DNA of 37,520 nucleotides from a bacterium (GCA_021789195.1 JAJYJU010000003.1:1-37520); one strand, 5' to 3'; positions 1 to 10,114 are shown, counted from the first letter of the stretch. Made by a program: numbers and translations. The notes: generated by a model from the letters alone, not told the origin.

Positions 1-58
1 CTTTCTCCTTTACTTTAATTATCACTCTTAAATAAAACCCAAACACTTCTTTTGGCAT

Positions 59-892
59 TCATGCCTTTGCCCCTATTTTTTCAGGAAGCGCATCAGAGGT
101 CAAGTTATGACCCTCATGTGCCGATCCATGATTAACGGCAATTGCCAAATACATGGCGCCAAGAAGAACGAATATAAAGGCCTGCAACAGGTCATCAAAT
201 AAATCAAGCAGGAAGAAGGGCGTAGCTGTAATTGGGGCAAGTACATGTCCTAACCAGGCAAAAACAACAACTATGATTTCTACGATTGAAATATTAAGAA
301 AAAGACGAAGCGACAGGCTTACTACTCTTGTTATATCTGTAATCATCTCGATGATGCCCAAGAATATATAGAAGGGGTTCTTCAAGCTGCCGACAAAGAA
401 GTGGCTAAAGTAGCTTTTAAGCCCCAGTTCTCTAATTGAACTGACATAAACCAAAGCCATAGTAATGACGGCCATGGCGAGAGTTGCATTAAAATCAGCC
501 GTTAATGGGCGGAGCAGGGCAGTGTTGCCATAAGTCAGCGATTCACCAACGCCCGGAATAAGACCAATCAAGTTATTAAATAAGATGAAGAAAAATAACG
601 GCACAAAATATAAGACATACTTAGCAGAACGGGCTTTCTCATCAAATGCATCTTCAACCGTACCACCAATAAACTCCGCAATTACTTCGATAAACTGGAT
701 AATGCCACCCTTGGGTTTAACAGTAATACGGTGCGCAACCCAAATGAATAGCACCAGCATGGCAATTGTACCAATCCATCCGTATAAAATTGAGTTAGTA
801 ATCGGCACGCCGGCAATCTTAAACATTACTTCAGGTGCAATATGAACCGCCGGAGAACTGGAAGAAAACACACTAACTAGCGCGAGGCTCAT
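59..892 (-). CDS. atpB: F0F1 ATP synthase subunit a
   Basis: 277 aa hydrophobic protein; C-terminal 'LSLSLRLFLNISIVEIIVVVF...LDLFDDLLQAFIFVLLGAMYLAIAVNH' typical of subunit a. Confidence 0.95.
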   Translation of the reverse strand: MSLALVSVFSSSSPAVHIAPEVMFKIAGVPITNSILYGWIGTIAMLVLFIWVAHRITVKPKGGIIQFIEVIAEFIGGTVEDAFDEKARSAKYVLYFVPLFFFILFNNLIGLIPGVGESLTYGNTALLRPLTADFNATLAMAVITMALVYVSSIRELGLKSYFSHFFVGSLKNPFYIFLGIIEMITDITRVVSLSLRLFLNISIVEIIVVVFAWLGHVLAPITATPFFLLDLFDDLLQAFIFVLLGAMYLAIAVNHGSAHEGHNLTSDALPEKIGAKA

Positions 893-1188
893 TTAGCCTC
901 CTTGGTGTTATTAACAGTTTTACTGCCATACTCTTTAAGCATTCTCTTCATAACAACATATGCTCCGGCCATGGCTATAACAAACCCAATAACTGTCAGC
1001 CAAGGGGTAGAATGCAGATGTTTATCCAGTTCGTAACCGCCAATGACGGGAACCAAAACCACAATTGCTAACTGCCAGCTCATGTCTAGTACGGCCATCG
1101 TAAACAATCTCAAAGCCGTGTTGTTAACACGCTCTTTATCTGAGCCATATTTATTTGCCGGTTCTTTGCCGGTCTCACCCGAATTCAT
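889..1188 (-). CDS. AtpZ/AtpI-like F0F1-ATPase accessory membrane protein
   Basis: Two predicted TM segments, overlaps the atpB start by 4 nt, immediately upstream of atpB. Confidence 0.7.
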   Translation of the reverse strand: MNSGETGKEPANKYGSDKERVNNTALRLFTMAVLDMSWQLAIVVLVPVIGGYELDKHLHSTPWLTVIGFVIAMAGAYVVMKRMLKEYGSKTVNNTKEAK

Positions 1189-1300
1189 TACTAATTAACT
1201 ATAACAGATAACTTTAAGGGTGTGTAGAGTGAGCATCTGTATACATATAAATTTAATACATTATTTTGCGTTATTAATTACTATAGTATTTAATATAGGT

Positions 1301-1663
1301 ATGCATGAGATTAGTCCTGAAAATAAGCCAACCTACGTGTGCCCTGAGCAAACATATATTGACTTGACCCTAGCCGGAATTGAGGAGTTCAAAGATGAGC
1401 ACCAAATGGCTGGCACCGTTAAAGGCATGATGGTTGTCCATCAGTTTTTGCTAGATTTAGCTCAAGAAAAATTTGAGTGCGACGGACCAGTGATGGACAG
1501 TTTCGGACAACTGGTATGCCCATTAAAAGAAACTGTTATGAGAGCTAGAGGGGCAACTAGTATGCCCTGGTCGTCATCAACTATTAGACTTGAAAGAATA
1601 TATCAAAACGATGATGTGAACGATAATAAACCACCCGAGGAACGACACGGTCAATACTTATAG
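1301..1663 (+). CDS. hypothetical protein (ORF track starts at 1220; internal ATG at 1301 more plausible)
   Basis: Open frame; hydrophilic sequence starts at MHEISPENKPTY. Confidence 0.5.
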   Translation: MHEISPENKPTYVCPEQTYIDLTLAGIEEFKDEHQMAGTVKGMMVVHQFLLDLAQEKFECDGPVMDSFGQLVCPLKETVMRARGATSMPWSSSTIRLERIYQNDDVNDNKPPEERHGQYL

Positions 1664-1704
1664 TCGAGTGAAAATCAAACAACATTAGGCTATAATAGAT
1701 ATTC

Positions 1705-1977
1705 ATGACAGATAAAGATTCAAAATCATCAGCAAAAGTAAAAGTTTATACAGCCACCTGGTGTGCATTTTGCCATGCCGCCAAACAATACTTGGACCAA
1801 AAGGGTGTTAAGTATGAAGATTTAGATGTTGAACACGATCCAGCTAATGCGGTCGCGGCTTTAGACAAAAGCGGTCAGCGTGGTATTCCTGTACTAGATA
1901 TAGACGGTGATATTATTATTGGCTTTGATAGACCAAGAATAGATACCGCCCTTCAGGCGCACAACCTAGTTTCTTAA
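1705..1977 (+). CDS. glutaredoxin family protein
   Basis: 'VKVYTATWCAFCHAAKQYLDQKGVKYEDLDVE' with CxxC and 'GQRGIPVLDID' cis-Pro motif; TATAAT upstream of ATG. Confidence 0.9.
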   Translation: MTDKDSKSSAKVKVYTATWCAFCHAAKQYLDQKGVKYEDLDVEHDPANAVAALDKSGQRGIPVLDIDGDIIIGFDRPRIDTALQAHNLVS

Positions 1978-2061
1978 ACTATTCTTAACCCTAGTTAAAA
2001 TTTCTACAGTTGCTTTTACTAAACTAGGTTAGTATGTGCTTACCGTTAGGAGGGTAAGCAG

Positions 2062-2568
2062 TTGGGCGAGGAGCATGAAATAAGTTATATCCCTAGCGCC
2101 ATTGTTGGCACTATTAGGGATTTGCCATCGGCATCAGTAATAGCTTTGGATGTTCTTAGGAAGAATCCCCTAAGCTATGATAGTTTTGAAACCTTATCAG
2201 AAATTGCAGAACAACATGGCGAGCAGGTAAGTGACTTGTACCATTTTTTTGGCAAAGTAATAAATTCAAATTCTTTCTTTAGTATCGATTTTGAGCCAAG
2301 AGTAGACAATTATGTAGAAAACGACCCATCTCAAGTTGAAATAGAAGACAAATTACTTAACAAACATTTATCCGAACGTGGATACGATGACCTATCCCCT
2401 GAAAAAGTAGTTTCACTTTCTAGACGGGCTGCATTCTTAAAGGCCGTTGGTGAATTAGCCATAATAGATCAATTTGTATTGATGAAGACTTCCAAGACCA
2501 AAACTAAGGCAGGTGAGCAAAAAATCGCAGAGATAGTACCTTTACGAATACAAGCCGAGGAGGCATAA
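2062..2568 (+). CDS. hypothetical protein, TTG start
   Basis: 168 aa ORF, TTG start preceded by AGGAGGG Shine-Dalgarno. Confidence 0.6.
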   Translation: MGEEHEISYIPSAIVGTIRDLPSASVIALDVLRKNPLSYDSFETLSEIAEQHGEQVSDLYHFFGKVINSNSFFSIDFEPRVDNYVENDPSQVEIEDKLLNKHLSERGYDDLSPEKVVSLSRRAAFLKAVGELAIIDQFVLMKTSKTKTKAGEQKIAEIVPLRIQAEEA

Positions 2569-2584
2569 TTTTCTCTATAAAATT

Positions 2585-3154
2585 ATGGCATTTGAGGATT
2601 ATTCGACAAAGGAGTCGGTAGTACTGGTTTATACAGGCGAGGGCAAGGGTAAGACCAGTGCCTCGGTTGGCTTAATGGCCAGAGCACTTGGTAATGGATG
2701 GAGTGTAGCCTTTATTCAGTTTATAAAGCATTGGGAAGTCAGTGAACATAACTTTATTAGAGAAATTCAACCCTTGTTTAAATCCAAACTGTTCTTTTAT
2801 AAAGGCGGTAAGGGTTTCTATAACGCTGGTAATCTAAGCGCTAAAAACGTAACTAAGGAAGAGCATAAAATAGCGGCTGAGCTAACATATGAAACAGCTC
2901 TAGAGTGTGCCAAAAGTGGTAAGTATGATCTGGTTATATGTGACGAAATTAACAATGCGGTAAATGACGGTTTACTTAAAGTTAGTGATATAAAGAATCT
3001 AATAAGTTCAAGAAATAAGAAGACTAGCTTATGCCTAACCGGACGCGACTTTAAACCAGAGTTGCTCGAGCTTGTAGATATTGCTACCGAAATGAAAAAA
3101 TTAAAGCATCACTTCGATGATCATTTCCTGGCCAACAAAGGTATAGATTATTAA
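2585..3154 (+). CDS. cob(I)yrinic acid a,c-diamide adenosyltransferase-like P-loop protein (CobA/CobO/BtuR family)
   Basis: 'VLVYTGEGKGKTSASVGLMARALGNGWSVAFIQFIK' Walker A of the BtuR/CobO family; 'DLVICDEINNAVNDGLL'. Confidence 0.85.
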   Translation: MAFEDYSTKESVVLVYTGEGKGKTSASVGLMARALGNGWSVAFIQFIKHWEVSEHNFIREIQPLFKSKLFFYKGGKGFYNAGNLSAKNVTKEEHKIAAELTYETALECAKSGKYDLVICDEINNAVNDGLLKVSDIKNLISSRNKKTSLCLTGRDFKPELLELVDIATEMKKLKHHFDDHFLANKGIDY

Positions 3155-3196
3155 CAGATAAGGTGCTACGCTTGAAATAAGTTTTAAGCGGGTTCT

Positions 3197-4255
3197 ATGG
3201 AGAGAGAAGTTAAAGGCCATCCTTACTCCGATGTATTTAGCGGTGTAGAAACCGCTAAAGCTATAGTGAATCGTGCCAGCTCAAGAAACATTGAAGGCTA
3301 TAGGAATCTTGAACAGTTAAGACGAGTAGCTCCTTTTGAGATATTAGAAGTTCCAACTGCAAATTCACGAACCACCAAGCTAGATTTAATACATAACGCC
3401 TTAGAAAACAGCCAGCTTTTAATAATAGTTGGTGGCGACGGCACCTTCAATGACGTTTTGCACACCATATCTACAAACGGACTAAGCGCCGAGGCTAAAC
3501 TAACCCCTATATGGTGCATGGGCGGTGGCAACGCCAATGATGGCACTAAAGCAATGCACTCTAAAAATGCCATAAAGAATCCTGCATACGCCCTATACAC
3601 AGCCCGGACTATTTCGTCATACCCAATCAGGTTCGACATAACTCGACCCGATGGGGAAACAATAACCCGCTCAGCCGGACTTTATGCCACGCTTGGTATT
3701 AGTGGTCTTTACTCAAGCGACAAGTACCTAAATAATCCTTCCTTCAGAAAAAAACTAACTAAGCTGGAAAAATACAGTCCGCTAACTAGAAAAATAGCAA
3801 CTGGGTACTTAGAAACAAGGCTTGGTCTTAAAGCCTTAACGGCATATCAAGCAATTGAAATTAAGCAAACTGATGGAGTCGCCAGGGAAGTGTATGACGA
3901 GGTATACGTTAACTCTTCGCAGATGGCTAAGTACTTAGGTTTTCCAACCAAGTTAAATTCTAGAGAGATATTCCACTATACATCTTCCAACCGGGCGCAG
4001 TTCTTGGGTCGAAATGCTCTTCATGCAGTGTCTCATATACACTCAGGGCAATTAGTCAGCGCTTATATATCAGATGATGAATATATTCGTGGGGACGAAC
4101 AAAGATCTTTCTATACTTCGGTTGATGCATACGCGCAGTTTGATGGGGAGGCAGAAATAGTTCCGGCTAACAGCCGTATAGACGTGAGCATTCACAAACA
4201 ACCCATAACTTTACTCGCCACACACCCTGATCTTATTGTCGGTCATAGGCCATAA
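3197..4255 (+). CDS. diacylglycerol kinase catalytic-domain / lipid kinase-like protein
   Basis: 'LLIIVGGDGTFNDVLHTI' and 'GGGNANDGTKAM' motifs of the DAGK/NAD-kinase-like superfamily. Confidence 0.8.
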   Translation: MEREVKGHPYSDVFSGVETAKAIVNRASSRNIEGYRNLEQLRRVAPFEILEVPTANSRTTKLDLIHNALENSQLLIIVGGDGTFNDVLHTISTNGLSAEAKLTPIWCMGGGNANDGTKAMHSKNAIKNPAYALYTARTISSYPIRFDITRPDGETITRSAGLYATLGISGLYSSDKYLNNPSFRKKLTKLEKYSPLTRKIATGYLETRLGLKALTAYQAIEIKQTDGVAREVYDEVYVNSSQMAKYLGFPTKLNSREIFHYTSSNRAQFLGRNALHAVSHIHSGQLVSAYISDDEYIRGDEQRSFYTSVDAYAQFDGEAEIVPANSRIDVSIHKQPITLLATHPDLIVGHRP

Positions 4256-5105
4256 AAGTAGCTGGATTCACTCGACTAAACTGTTTTCTATTCTCCATAT
4301 ATGCCTGCCACGACAGCTTGCTTTCAGACTTATCAAAAGCTAAATACAAAAAGTGTGCCGGTACATATAACGCCCATACGCATAGCAACACCGGCAAAAA
4401 GTATCTTTCATACCTAAGGTTATGTGCAGCATATGATCTTGGGGCAACAAGTGTATATCGTATAAATTCAAAGAAACTGCTGCCGTACCGCCTAATTGAA
4501 ACACCGGCAACTATGTCCTCCCTATATATAACTTTTGCTCCATTCTCGCTTAAGTGAATTGCCAGGTCATAGTCTTCGTGAATACCGGGTACGGTACATA
4601 ATTTACCTTTAACCTTAGTCCAGGCAGATTTACGAATTGCCATGTTGGCGCCGTGCAAGAAAAGTGTTTTTGGAATACGCCGTGCAACATATCCTCTCAG
4701 AATGAGATCAACCTTATTGGCAAACTTTCTTAGCACAAAGTCATAATAGTCACTCTCGCCCGACACTGCCGCCAAATCTTTATCTTGAGAGAATACTTCC
4801 TCAACCTTAACCATCCAGTCATCATTTAATAAAGTATCAGCATCAATTCTGGCAATAATATCTCCCCGCGCCTCATTAAACCCGCGGCTCCTGGCATATA
4901 CAACACCTTGAGTTGACTCTTTAACATATGTAACAAATTTAAAGCTTTTAGCTATAAAGGCTGAATCATCGAATGAGTTGTTATCTACTACGATTACTTC
5001 CAAAGGCTTATTCTTAAGTGACCCAATCGCATCTAAACAATCCTTCAGGTAAGCCCCTTCGTTGTATACTGGGATAACAATGCTAATCTTTAGGTTTTTA
5101 TTCAT
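4233..5105 (-). CDS. glycosyltransferase family 2
   Basis: 'ISIVIPVYNEGAYLKDCLDAI...VIVVDNNSFDDS...DIIARIDADTLLNDDW' GT2 motifs. Confidence 0.93.
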   Translation of the reverse strand: MNKNLKISIVIPVYNEGAYLKDCLDAIGSLKNKPLEVIVVDNNSFDDSAFIAKSFKFVTYVKESTQGVVYARSRGFNEARGDIIARIDADTLLNDDWMVKVEEVFSQDKDLAAVSGESDYYDFVLRKFANKVDLILRGYVARRIPKTLFLHGANMAIRKSAWTKVKGKLCTVPGIHEDYDLAIHLSENGAKVIYREDIVAGVSIRRYGSSFFEFIRYTLVAPRSYAAHNLRYERYFLPVLLCVWALYVPAHFLYLAFDKSESKLSWQAYMENRKQFSRVNPATFMAYDRQ

Positions 5106-5122
5106 TAACGCTTATCTATTAT

Positions 5123-6271
5123 ATGCCAACTAATCATCAACCATACCAATATAAACTGAGAAAGTACTGTCTATACTTACTTAAACTACCGCTGAGATAT
5201 TGGCAGCGTAATTTAATCCATAAGATTATTACAGTTATTGTCCTAATAGTCTTTTTCGCCTTTATATCTATGGTAGCAATAGGAGAGTGGTACATATCCA
5301 CGCAAGCTAACATTCCCCTAACATACGGCGTCAGCTTTACGCCCGACTATGCCGAAAGTCTGGGCCTAAATCCAAAGCAAACCATGACCGCTCTTCTTAA
5401 CATCGGCGTGCGGCAATTCCGCCTAACAAGCTATTGGAGCGATATTGAACCAACTAAGGGCCAATTCAACTTCTCTCAACTGGACTGGGAAATGAAGTTA
5501 GCCAATCAGTATCACGCTAAAGTAATACTAGTCGTAGGACTAAGACAACCACGCTGGCCAGAGTGCCATCCACCGTCATGGATAAATACTGCTAATCCAA
5601 TCAATACCTGGGAGCCCCAGCTGCTCAGCTTCATGAGCCAGGTTATAAACCGATACAAAACCAATACGGCCCTGGAGGCCTGGCAACTGGAGAACGAGTA
5701 CTTCCTAAAAGGCTTTGGTGCGTGCACCAATTTCAGCCGATTCCGCTTAGTTAGTGAGTACCAACTTCTAAAGCGATTAGATCCAACCCACAGTGTGATT
5801 ATAGGGAGAAGCAATAATGACATTGGCACACCAATGGGTCAGCCAACACCGGACTTTTACGGCATCTCTATATATAAGAGGGTATGGGATGCTAGTTTTT
5901 CAAAACGCTACATTGAGTATCCATTTACTGGTTGGTACTACGCTTTTCTAGCCGGTGTGCAAGAACTACATCAAAACAAGAATATGATTATTGACGAGCT
6001 CCAGGCCGAAGCCTGGCCACCAAATGGTCAAACCATTCCCGAAAGCTCGCTAGCTGAGCAAAATAAGTCCCTTAACGCCACCAGGCTGGAACATAGATTC
6101 GCCTACGGTAAGTCTACCGGCATGAAAGATATTCTTATGTGGGGAAGTGAATATTGGTATTACCGAAAAGTAGTCCTGAACGATCCGTCACTTTGGAACG
6201 TGGCTAAAAACCAGTTCAAAGCCAACCACTACCACACCGGAGAGTATTTACTATCTCATCCTAATCTTTAA
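5123..6271 (+). CDS. glycoside hydrolase-like (clan GH-A type TIM barrel) with N-terminal membrane anchor
   Basis: 'YGVSFTPDYAESLGLNPKQTMTALLNIGVRQFRLTSYWSDIEPTKGQFNFSQLDW', candidate acid/base 'WQLENE' and nucleophile 'IIDELQAEAW'; N-terminal hydrophobic helix. Confidence 0.75.
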   Translation: MPTNHQPYQYKLRKYCLYLLKLPLRYWQRNLIHKIITVIVLIVFFAFISMVAIGEWYISTQANIPLTYGVSFTPDYAESLGLNPKQTMTALLNIGVRQFRLTSYWSDIEPTKGQFNFSQLDWEMKLANQYHAKVILVVGLRQPRWPECHPPSWINTANPINTWEPQLLSFMSQVINRYKTNTALEAWQLENEYFLKGFGACTNFSRFRLVSEYQLLKRLDPTHSVIIGRSNNDIGTPMGQPTPDFYGISIYKRVWDASFSKRYIEYPFTGWYYAFLAGVQELHQNKNMIIDELQAEAWPPNGQTIPESSLAEQNKSLNATRLEHRFAYGKSTGMKDILMWGSEYWYYRKVVLNDPSLWNVAKNQFKANHYHTGEYLLSHPNL

Positions 6272-6281
6272 AATTAAAGAT

Positions 6282-6755
6282 ATGGGCAAAGTTAAGCATC
6301 ATAATAAGACAATCACTAACCGTCGTGCCAAATTTGATTACACGATTGGTGATACTTATATTGTCGGACTAGAACTAACTGGTGCTGAAACTAAAGCTTT
6401 AAGACTAGGTCACGGCAACCTAACCGCCTCATACGTAACCATCAAAGACAATCAATTACTTCTTATTAACGCCACCATTACCGGGACAGAAGCCGTACAT
6501 ATTAAAGAAGAGGATCAGACGAGAAGCCGAAGACTGCTCGCCAAGCGAAGAGAGATAAATCAACTCATTCAACAAAAACACCAAGGCAAAACCATCATTC
6601 CTTTAGAGATATTAAACAAGGGCAGATTCATAAAGCTAAAGATAGCTACAGCCACTGGAAAGAAACGCTACGACAAGAGAGAAACTCTAAAACTACGCAG
6701 TGCTAAACGCCAAATGGAAGCAAGAATAAAAGTCAACTCAAGAATCATAAAATAA
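6282..6755 (+). CDS. smpB: SsrA-binding protein SmpB
   Basis: 'NRRAKFDYTIGDTYIVGLELTGAETKALRLGHGNLTASYV', 'KKRYDKRETLK'. Confidence 0.95.
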   Translation: MGKVKHHNKTITNRRAKFDYTIGDTYIVGLELTGAETKALRLGHGNLTASYVTIKDNQLLLINATITGTEAVHIKEEDQTRSRRLLAKRREINQLIQQKHQGKTIIPLEILNKGRFIKLKIATATGKKRYDKRETLKLRSAKRQMEARIKVNSRIIK

Positions 6756-6813
6756 CTATTTGCCCACCAGATACAACTTCAGTTATAATCGACCTGTTCA
6801 ACAACCCATTTAT

Positions 6814-6888
6814 TCCGGGGTAGCTCAACGGTAGAGCGGTGCGCTGTTAACGCATAGGTTGCTGGTTCGAATCCAGTCCCCGGAGCCA
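6814..6888 (+). tRNA. tRNA-Asn (GUU), CCA encoded
   Basis: Acceptor TCCGGGG/CCCCGGA, anticodon stem GTGCG/CGCAT with loop CTGTTAA, T-arm GCTGG-TTCGAAT-CCAGT, encoded GCCA end. Confidence 0.95.
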
Positions 6889-6952
6889 CTTCTTTACAGT
6901 TCCGAATCGTTTCTGCTTCGTCCATCTTCCGCTCATAAATATAATAGTACTT

Positions 6953-8329
6953 ATGGAATCATTTCAATCAACGCTCGATGATATAGAAGAACACGTACAG
7001 TCGCTTGAATGGAAAACGGATACCGGCCACACACTTCATGGGGTGCTAATCCGACGTGACAACCGCGTTATCCTCAACATAAACTCAAGACTACTATCTG
7101 GTGCGGTCAACTTTGAGTATTTGTATCGGGACAACTGGCTTGGGGGACGTCGCACCCTATACCCCTATGATGTGAGCGCGTACAAGCATATCCCTAAGAC
7201 CGAAACGGAAGCCTATCCTATCGAGATTCGCCGGATAGCTGATGAGCATAAGACGAACGTGCCAGAGATAGACAATAGCATATCGTTCACATACGACTCA
7301 TTCATATGGGATAAATATCCTGAAACAAAGTCTGAGGAGCGAAAGAGCGAAAAGCTATTTGCCAAAATCCGCAATATGGACACCTCCCTTGGTAAGGTGA
7401 CGGTGACCACGCTCAATAATGAAGTGAGGTCTATGCACCCTAGCTCATACGAGAAACGGGTCGAGGGGCTTTATATAAGCGTTACTCCCACACAGGTGCT
7501 TACCGACGACGAGATTCTCATGTGGAACAGACGCTTCTCTCAACTCTTAACATTTCTACATAAGGAGCGTGTCATTACGAAAGCTATAAGCCGAGGTGGT
7601 GATAAGCTGACTGTTCCTGAACTTATTGAAAATTATGAAGAAGCAAACTACGCACATCGTGAGATGGTTTTTGCACGCCCGTTTGTAGACATTGTTAGCA
7701 AAGCGCTCCCTGCATTCGTAGACGACTACGACCAAATAGCGAGCTTCATAGAAGACCTAACACAGTACTACCGCGACTACCCGCTAGATCCACCTGACGG
7801 CGTACAGCTACTCCGCCTTTTTACTTCAATGGAGCAATGCGCCATACATTCATACGACAAAAAAGAGATATTGGTAAGGGAACGAAAACAGTCGGACGCG
7901 GCCAAGAAGAAGCGCGAGGCCGAATTCAAAAGGCTACTCAAGCTAACCAAGGAAAACAGGTCGGTGCCAAGGGCTGTGGACACGTACTTACGTGACGTAT
8001 CGAAAAAATACTATGTTTCTCCGAGCACTGCACTGTCCCCCAAGCATAAAATCGTAGCGCTCGCGGAGTTATTGTGCAAAAGGTACAAAGTATCCAACTG
8101 TCTCCGCAATCCAACTGACGTAAAGGTAATATATGCCATGCGTGACGTCGTAGCTCATGGCTACTACGACCAAAAGGCCACCGACACCTTCTACACCAAT
8201 CGGGATAAGTACGGTCAGGATATTGAGGAATTTATACGAATGTACATCCTCCGAACGCTCGGCTGCACACCAATGTTACTCCTGAAGAATAGGCCTCCAC
8301 TTAAAGCACGCCAGTTTAATAACCCTTAG
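6953..8329 (+). CDS. putative HEPN-domain protein, ApeA-like / abortive-infection candidate
   Basis: 458 aa; N-terminal beta-rich region, C-terminal helical region with 'AMRDVVAHGYY' (R-x4-H HEPN motif); TATAAT 7 nt before ATG. Confidence 0.5.
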   Translation: MESFQSTLDDIEEHVQSLEWKTDTGHTLHGVLIRRDNRVILNINSRLLSGAVNFEYLYRDNWLGGRRTLYPYDVSAYKHIPKTETEAYPIEIRRIADEHKTNVPEIDNSISFTYDSFIWDKYPETKSEERKSEKLFAKIRNMDTSLGKVTVTTLNNEVRSMHPSSYEKRVEGLYISVTPTQVLTDDEILMWNRRFSQLLTFLHKERVITKAISRGGDKLTVPELIENYEEANYAHREMVFARPFVDIVSKALPAFVDDYDQIASFIEDLTQYYRDYPLDPPDGVQLLRLFTSMEQCAIHSYDKKEILVRERKQSDAAKKKREAEFKRLLKLTKENRSVPRAVDTYLRDVSKKYYVSPSTALSPKHKIVALAELLCKRYKVSNCLRNPTDVKVIYAMRDVVAHGYYDQKATDTFYTNRDKYGQDIEEFIRMYILRTLGCTPMLLLKNRPPLKARQFNNP

Positions 8330-8333
8330 ACGG

Positions 8334-9116
8334 CTAGTTTCTGCCAAGGTGCCGGTCTAATAGACGTTTTGCGTCCGCTGCTTGAGGAGCACCGAGGTAT
8401 TTTACGGTTTGATGAATGTGCGCTGCATACCAGGTCAACCCCGTCTTCATAAGGTTGAGGGCGTCTCTTTCATCGGTCGAAGTTGGGGTGGCGCCCCTCC
8501 TGCGTAACTCAAGCAATCCACGCGAGCCAACATGCGCTAGGCCAGCAAGACCTGTCGCAGATGCATGGGTGCTGTTGCTAAATAGCCAAAATACTGTGTG
8601 ATAGGTGCGCTGCGAATTATCCCCTTGACTTCGTGCCTTCTGGAACGTGGATATAGTTCCATCATTATCGGTCGTGCCCGCGTTCTTATTGCCCCGTGTA
8701 AGCTCTTTGCGCACCGATTTAAGCGCGTCTTTCCAGTAATCTAAGGGCGCTTCTTTGGTAACTAGCTTTGGATTTGCAGTAAACAGTCCGACAAGACCAT
8801 CAGTTTGCTGATACAGCGTTTTCCTGTCGTCCCGCAACCATCTCCACAAGCGCTTGTTATCCTTGGAGCTTAATATCCAGTCACCACTAACACCTATGTC
8901 ATAGACTGAGCGGAGTATCATCTGTGCGCCGTCCAAATAGCAGGGTTCCTCTATCAAAAGCTTTGCCGCCGCGTTGATATTCGCATCGACGAATAGCATT
9001 ATCTCCAGTACCAGCAAACGCCTACGCGTAATCCGAAACCGGTTAGTCTCGACCCAATCATAGAAATGCGCAGCCAGTTCGTTCAGTTCTTCTAATTGTT
9101 CTTTTAGTTCGTCCAT
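8334..9116 (-). CDS. DUF5677-like helical protein
   Basis: 260 aa all-helical; 'LIEEPCYLDGAQMILRSVYDIGVSGDWIL' and 'WLFSNSTHAS' (S-N-x2-H). Confidence 0.5.
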   Translation of the reverse strand: MDELKEQLEELNELAAHFYDWVETNRFRITRRRLLVLEIMLFVDANINAAAKLLIEEPCYLDGAQMILRSVYDIGVSGDWILSSKDNKRLWRWLRDDRKTLYQQTDGLVGLFTANPKLVTKEAPLDYWKDALKSVRKELTRGNKNAGTTDNDGTISTFQKARSQGDNSQRTYHTVFWLFSNSTHASATGLAGLAHVGSRGLLELRRRGATPTSTDERDALNLMKTGLTWYAAHIHQTVKYLGAPQAADAKRLLDRHLGRN

Positions 9117-9638
9117 GTCTCAACACTTAAGGGTTAGTCCACATTAATTATACGTCCGCTGGCCAGCTTACAATGCACAAGTTCCTGGATGGGATAGAGC
9201 ACTAAAAAATCAAACTCGATGGTTATCATACCGACGTCGAACTAAATAGGAACATGAGGGTATAACTCAAATTTATGAAAATTTTTTCGGGGTCGTTATC
9301 GTGATGCACATAACATATTATTTAAAAACAAAGCCCCCGCGAACTTACTCATAATTTCCTGACATTTTACCGAGCAGGTTTGTATCTACGCTGCACATCT
9401 ACCCATGCGCGCATATAAAACTTACGTGTATCTGGTATACACATAAAGCACGCTGTAGCGGGTCTGTTTCTTGGCTTAATAACCACCTGCGATCTGTAAC
9501 CCATGTTATAAAGTACTGCCAGACAATAAACATACGAGATTATAAATAGTGAAAAACAAGGTCAAACTCATTACTTTTGCTGACAAGCAATAGCATTTTC
9601 ATCTACAATGTACATGTAAATCTTACAGGTGGTTTTGC

Positions 9639-9905
9639 ATGTCGGCCTTGTCAGCAAATACCAATGATTATTACTACTTAACCCAGGAGCGAGATAAGTA
9701 CACTAGAAACTCTAAGAAATACTATGCATGTACGCAATTAATCAAGATTAATAAACTAGAACGGAAGCTGATACTGGAAGAAGAAACACTGCGAAGACAG
9801 CAGGAGAAGTTAGACGAGCATACTCGGCGGTTTAAGATATCACAACGGACGAAGTTACAGATTATAGAAGCGTTAAGAGAAGATGTGGTGAGTTTACGGC
9901 AGTAA
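9639..9905 (+). CDS. small coiled-coil hypothetical protein
   Basis: 88 aa charged heptad-rich ORF; AGGTGG upstream of ATG. Confidence 0.45.
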   Translation: MSALSANTNDYYYLTQERDKYTRNSKKYYACTQLIKINKLERKLILEEETLRRQQEKLDEHTRRFKISQRTKLQIIEALREDVVSLRQ

Positions 9906-10078
9906 CTGTTGATTCTATTTTGTCTGATTGGTTCTTTTCGAGACTCCTTAGCAATTACGAAGCGTAAGATTGCTAATCCAGCTTCTTGAGCTTCCTCATC
10001 GTTATAATCTTTGCCAGTTTGTTCTTTTAAGAGCTTCTGTGGCTCTTTAATGCGTTCAGGACTTATTCTTGCACTCAT
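9722..10078 (-). CDS. small hypothetical protein; N-terminal ~50 aa look genuine, C-terminal half antisense to 9639 ORF
   Basis: 'MSARISPERIKEPQKLLKEQTGKDYNDEEAQEAGLAILRFVIAKESRK' protein-like; TATAGT box exactly 6 nt before ATG. Confidence 0.5.
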   Translation of the reverse strand: MSARISPERIKEPQKLLKEQTGKDYNDEEAQEAGLAILRFVIAKESRKEPIRQNRINSYCRKLTTSSLNASIICNFVRCDILNRRVCSSNFSCCLRSVSSSSISFRSSLLILINCVHA

Positions 10079-10114
10079 AGCTCAACTATACTGTAAGCCA
10101 ATCAAAGCTTAGAC

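Noticed and set aside
153-371. ORF 153..371 + and 585..845 +
   Set aside because: Antisense to atpB; no protein-like features.
3298-3639. ORF 3298..3639 -
   Set aside because: Antisense to the DAGK-like gene, which has clear motifs.
5512-5829. ORF 5512..5829 -
   Set aside because: Antisense to the GH-like gene.
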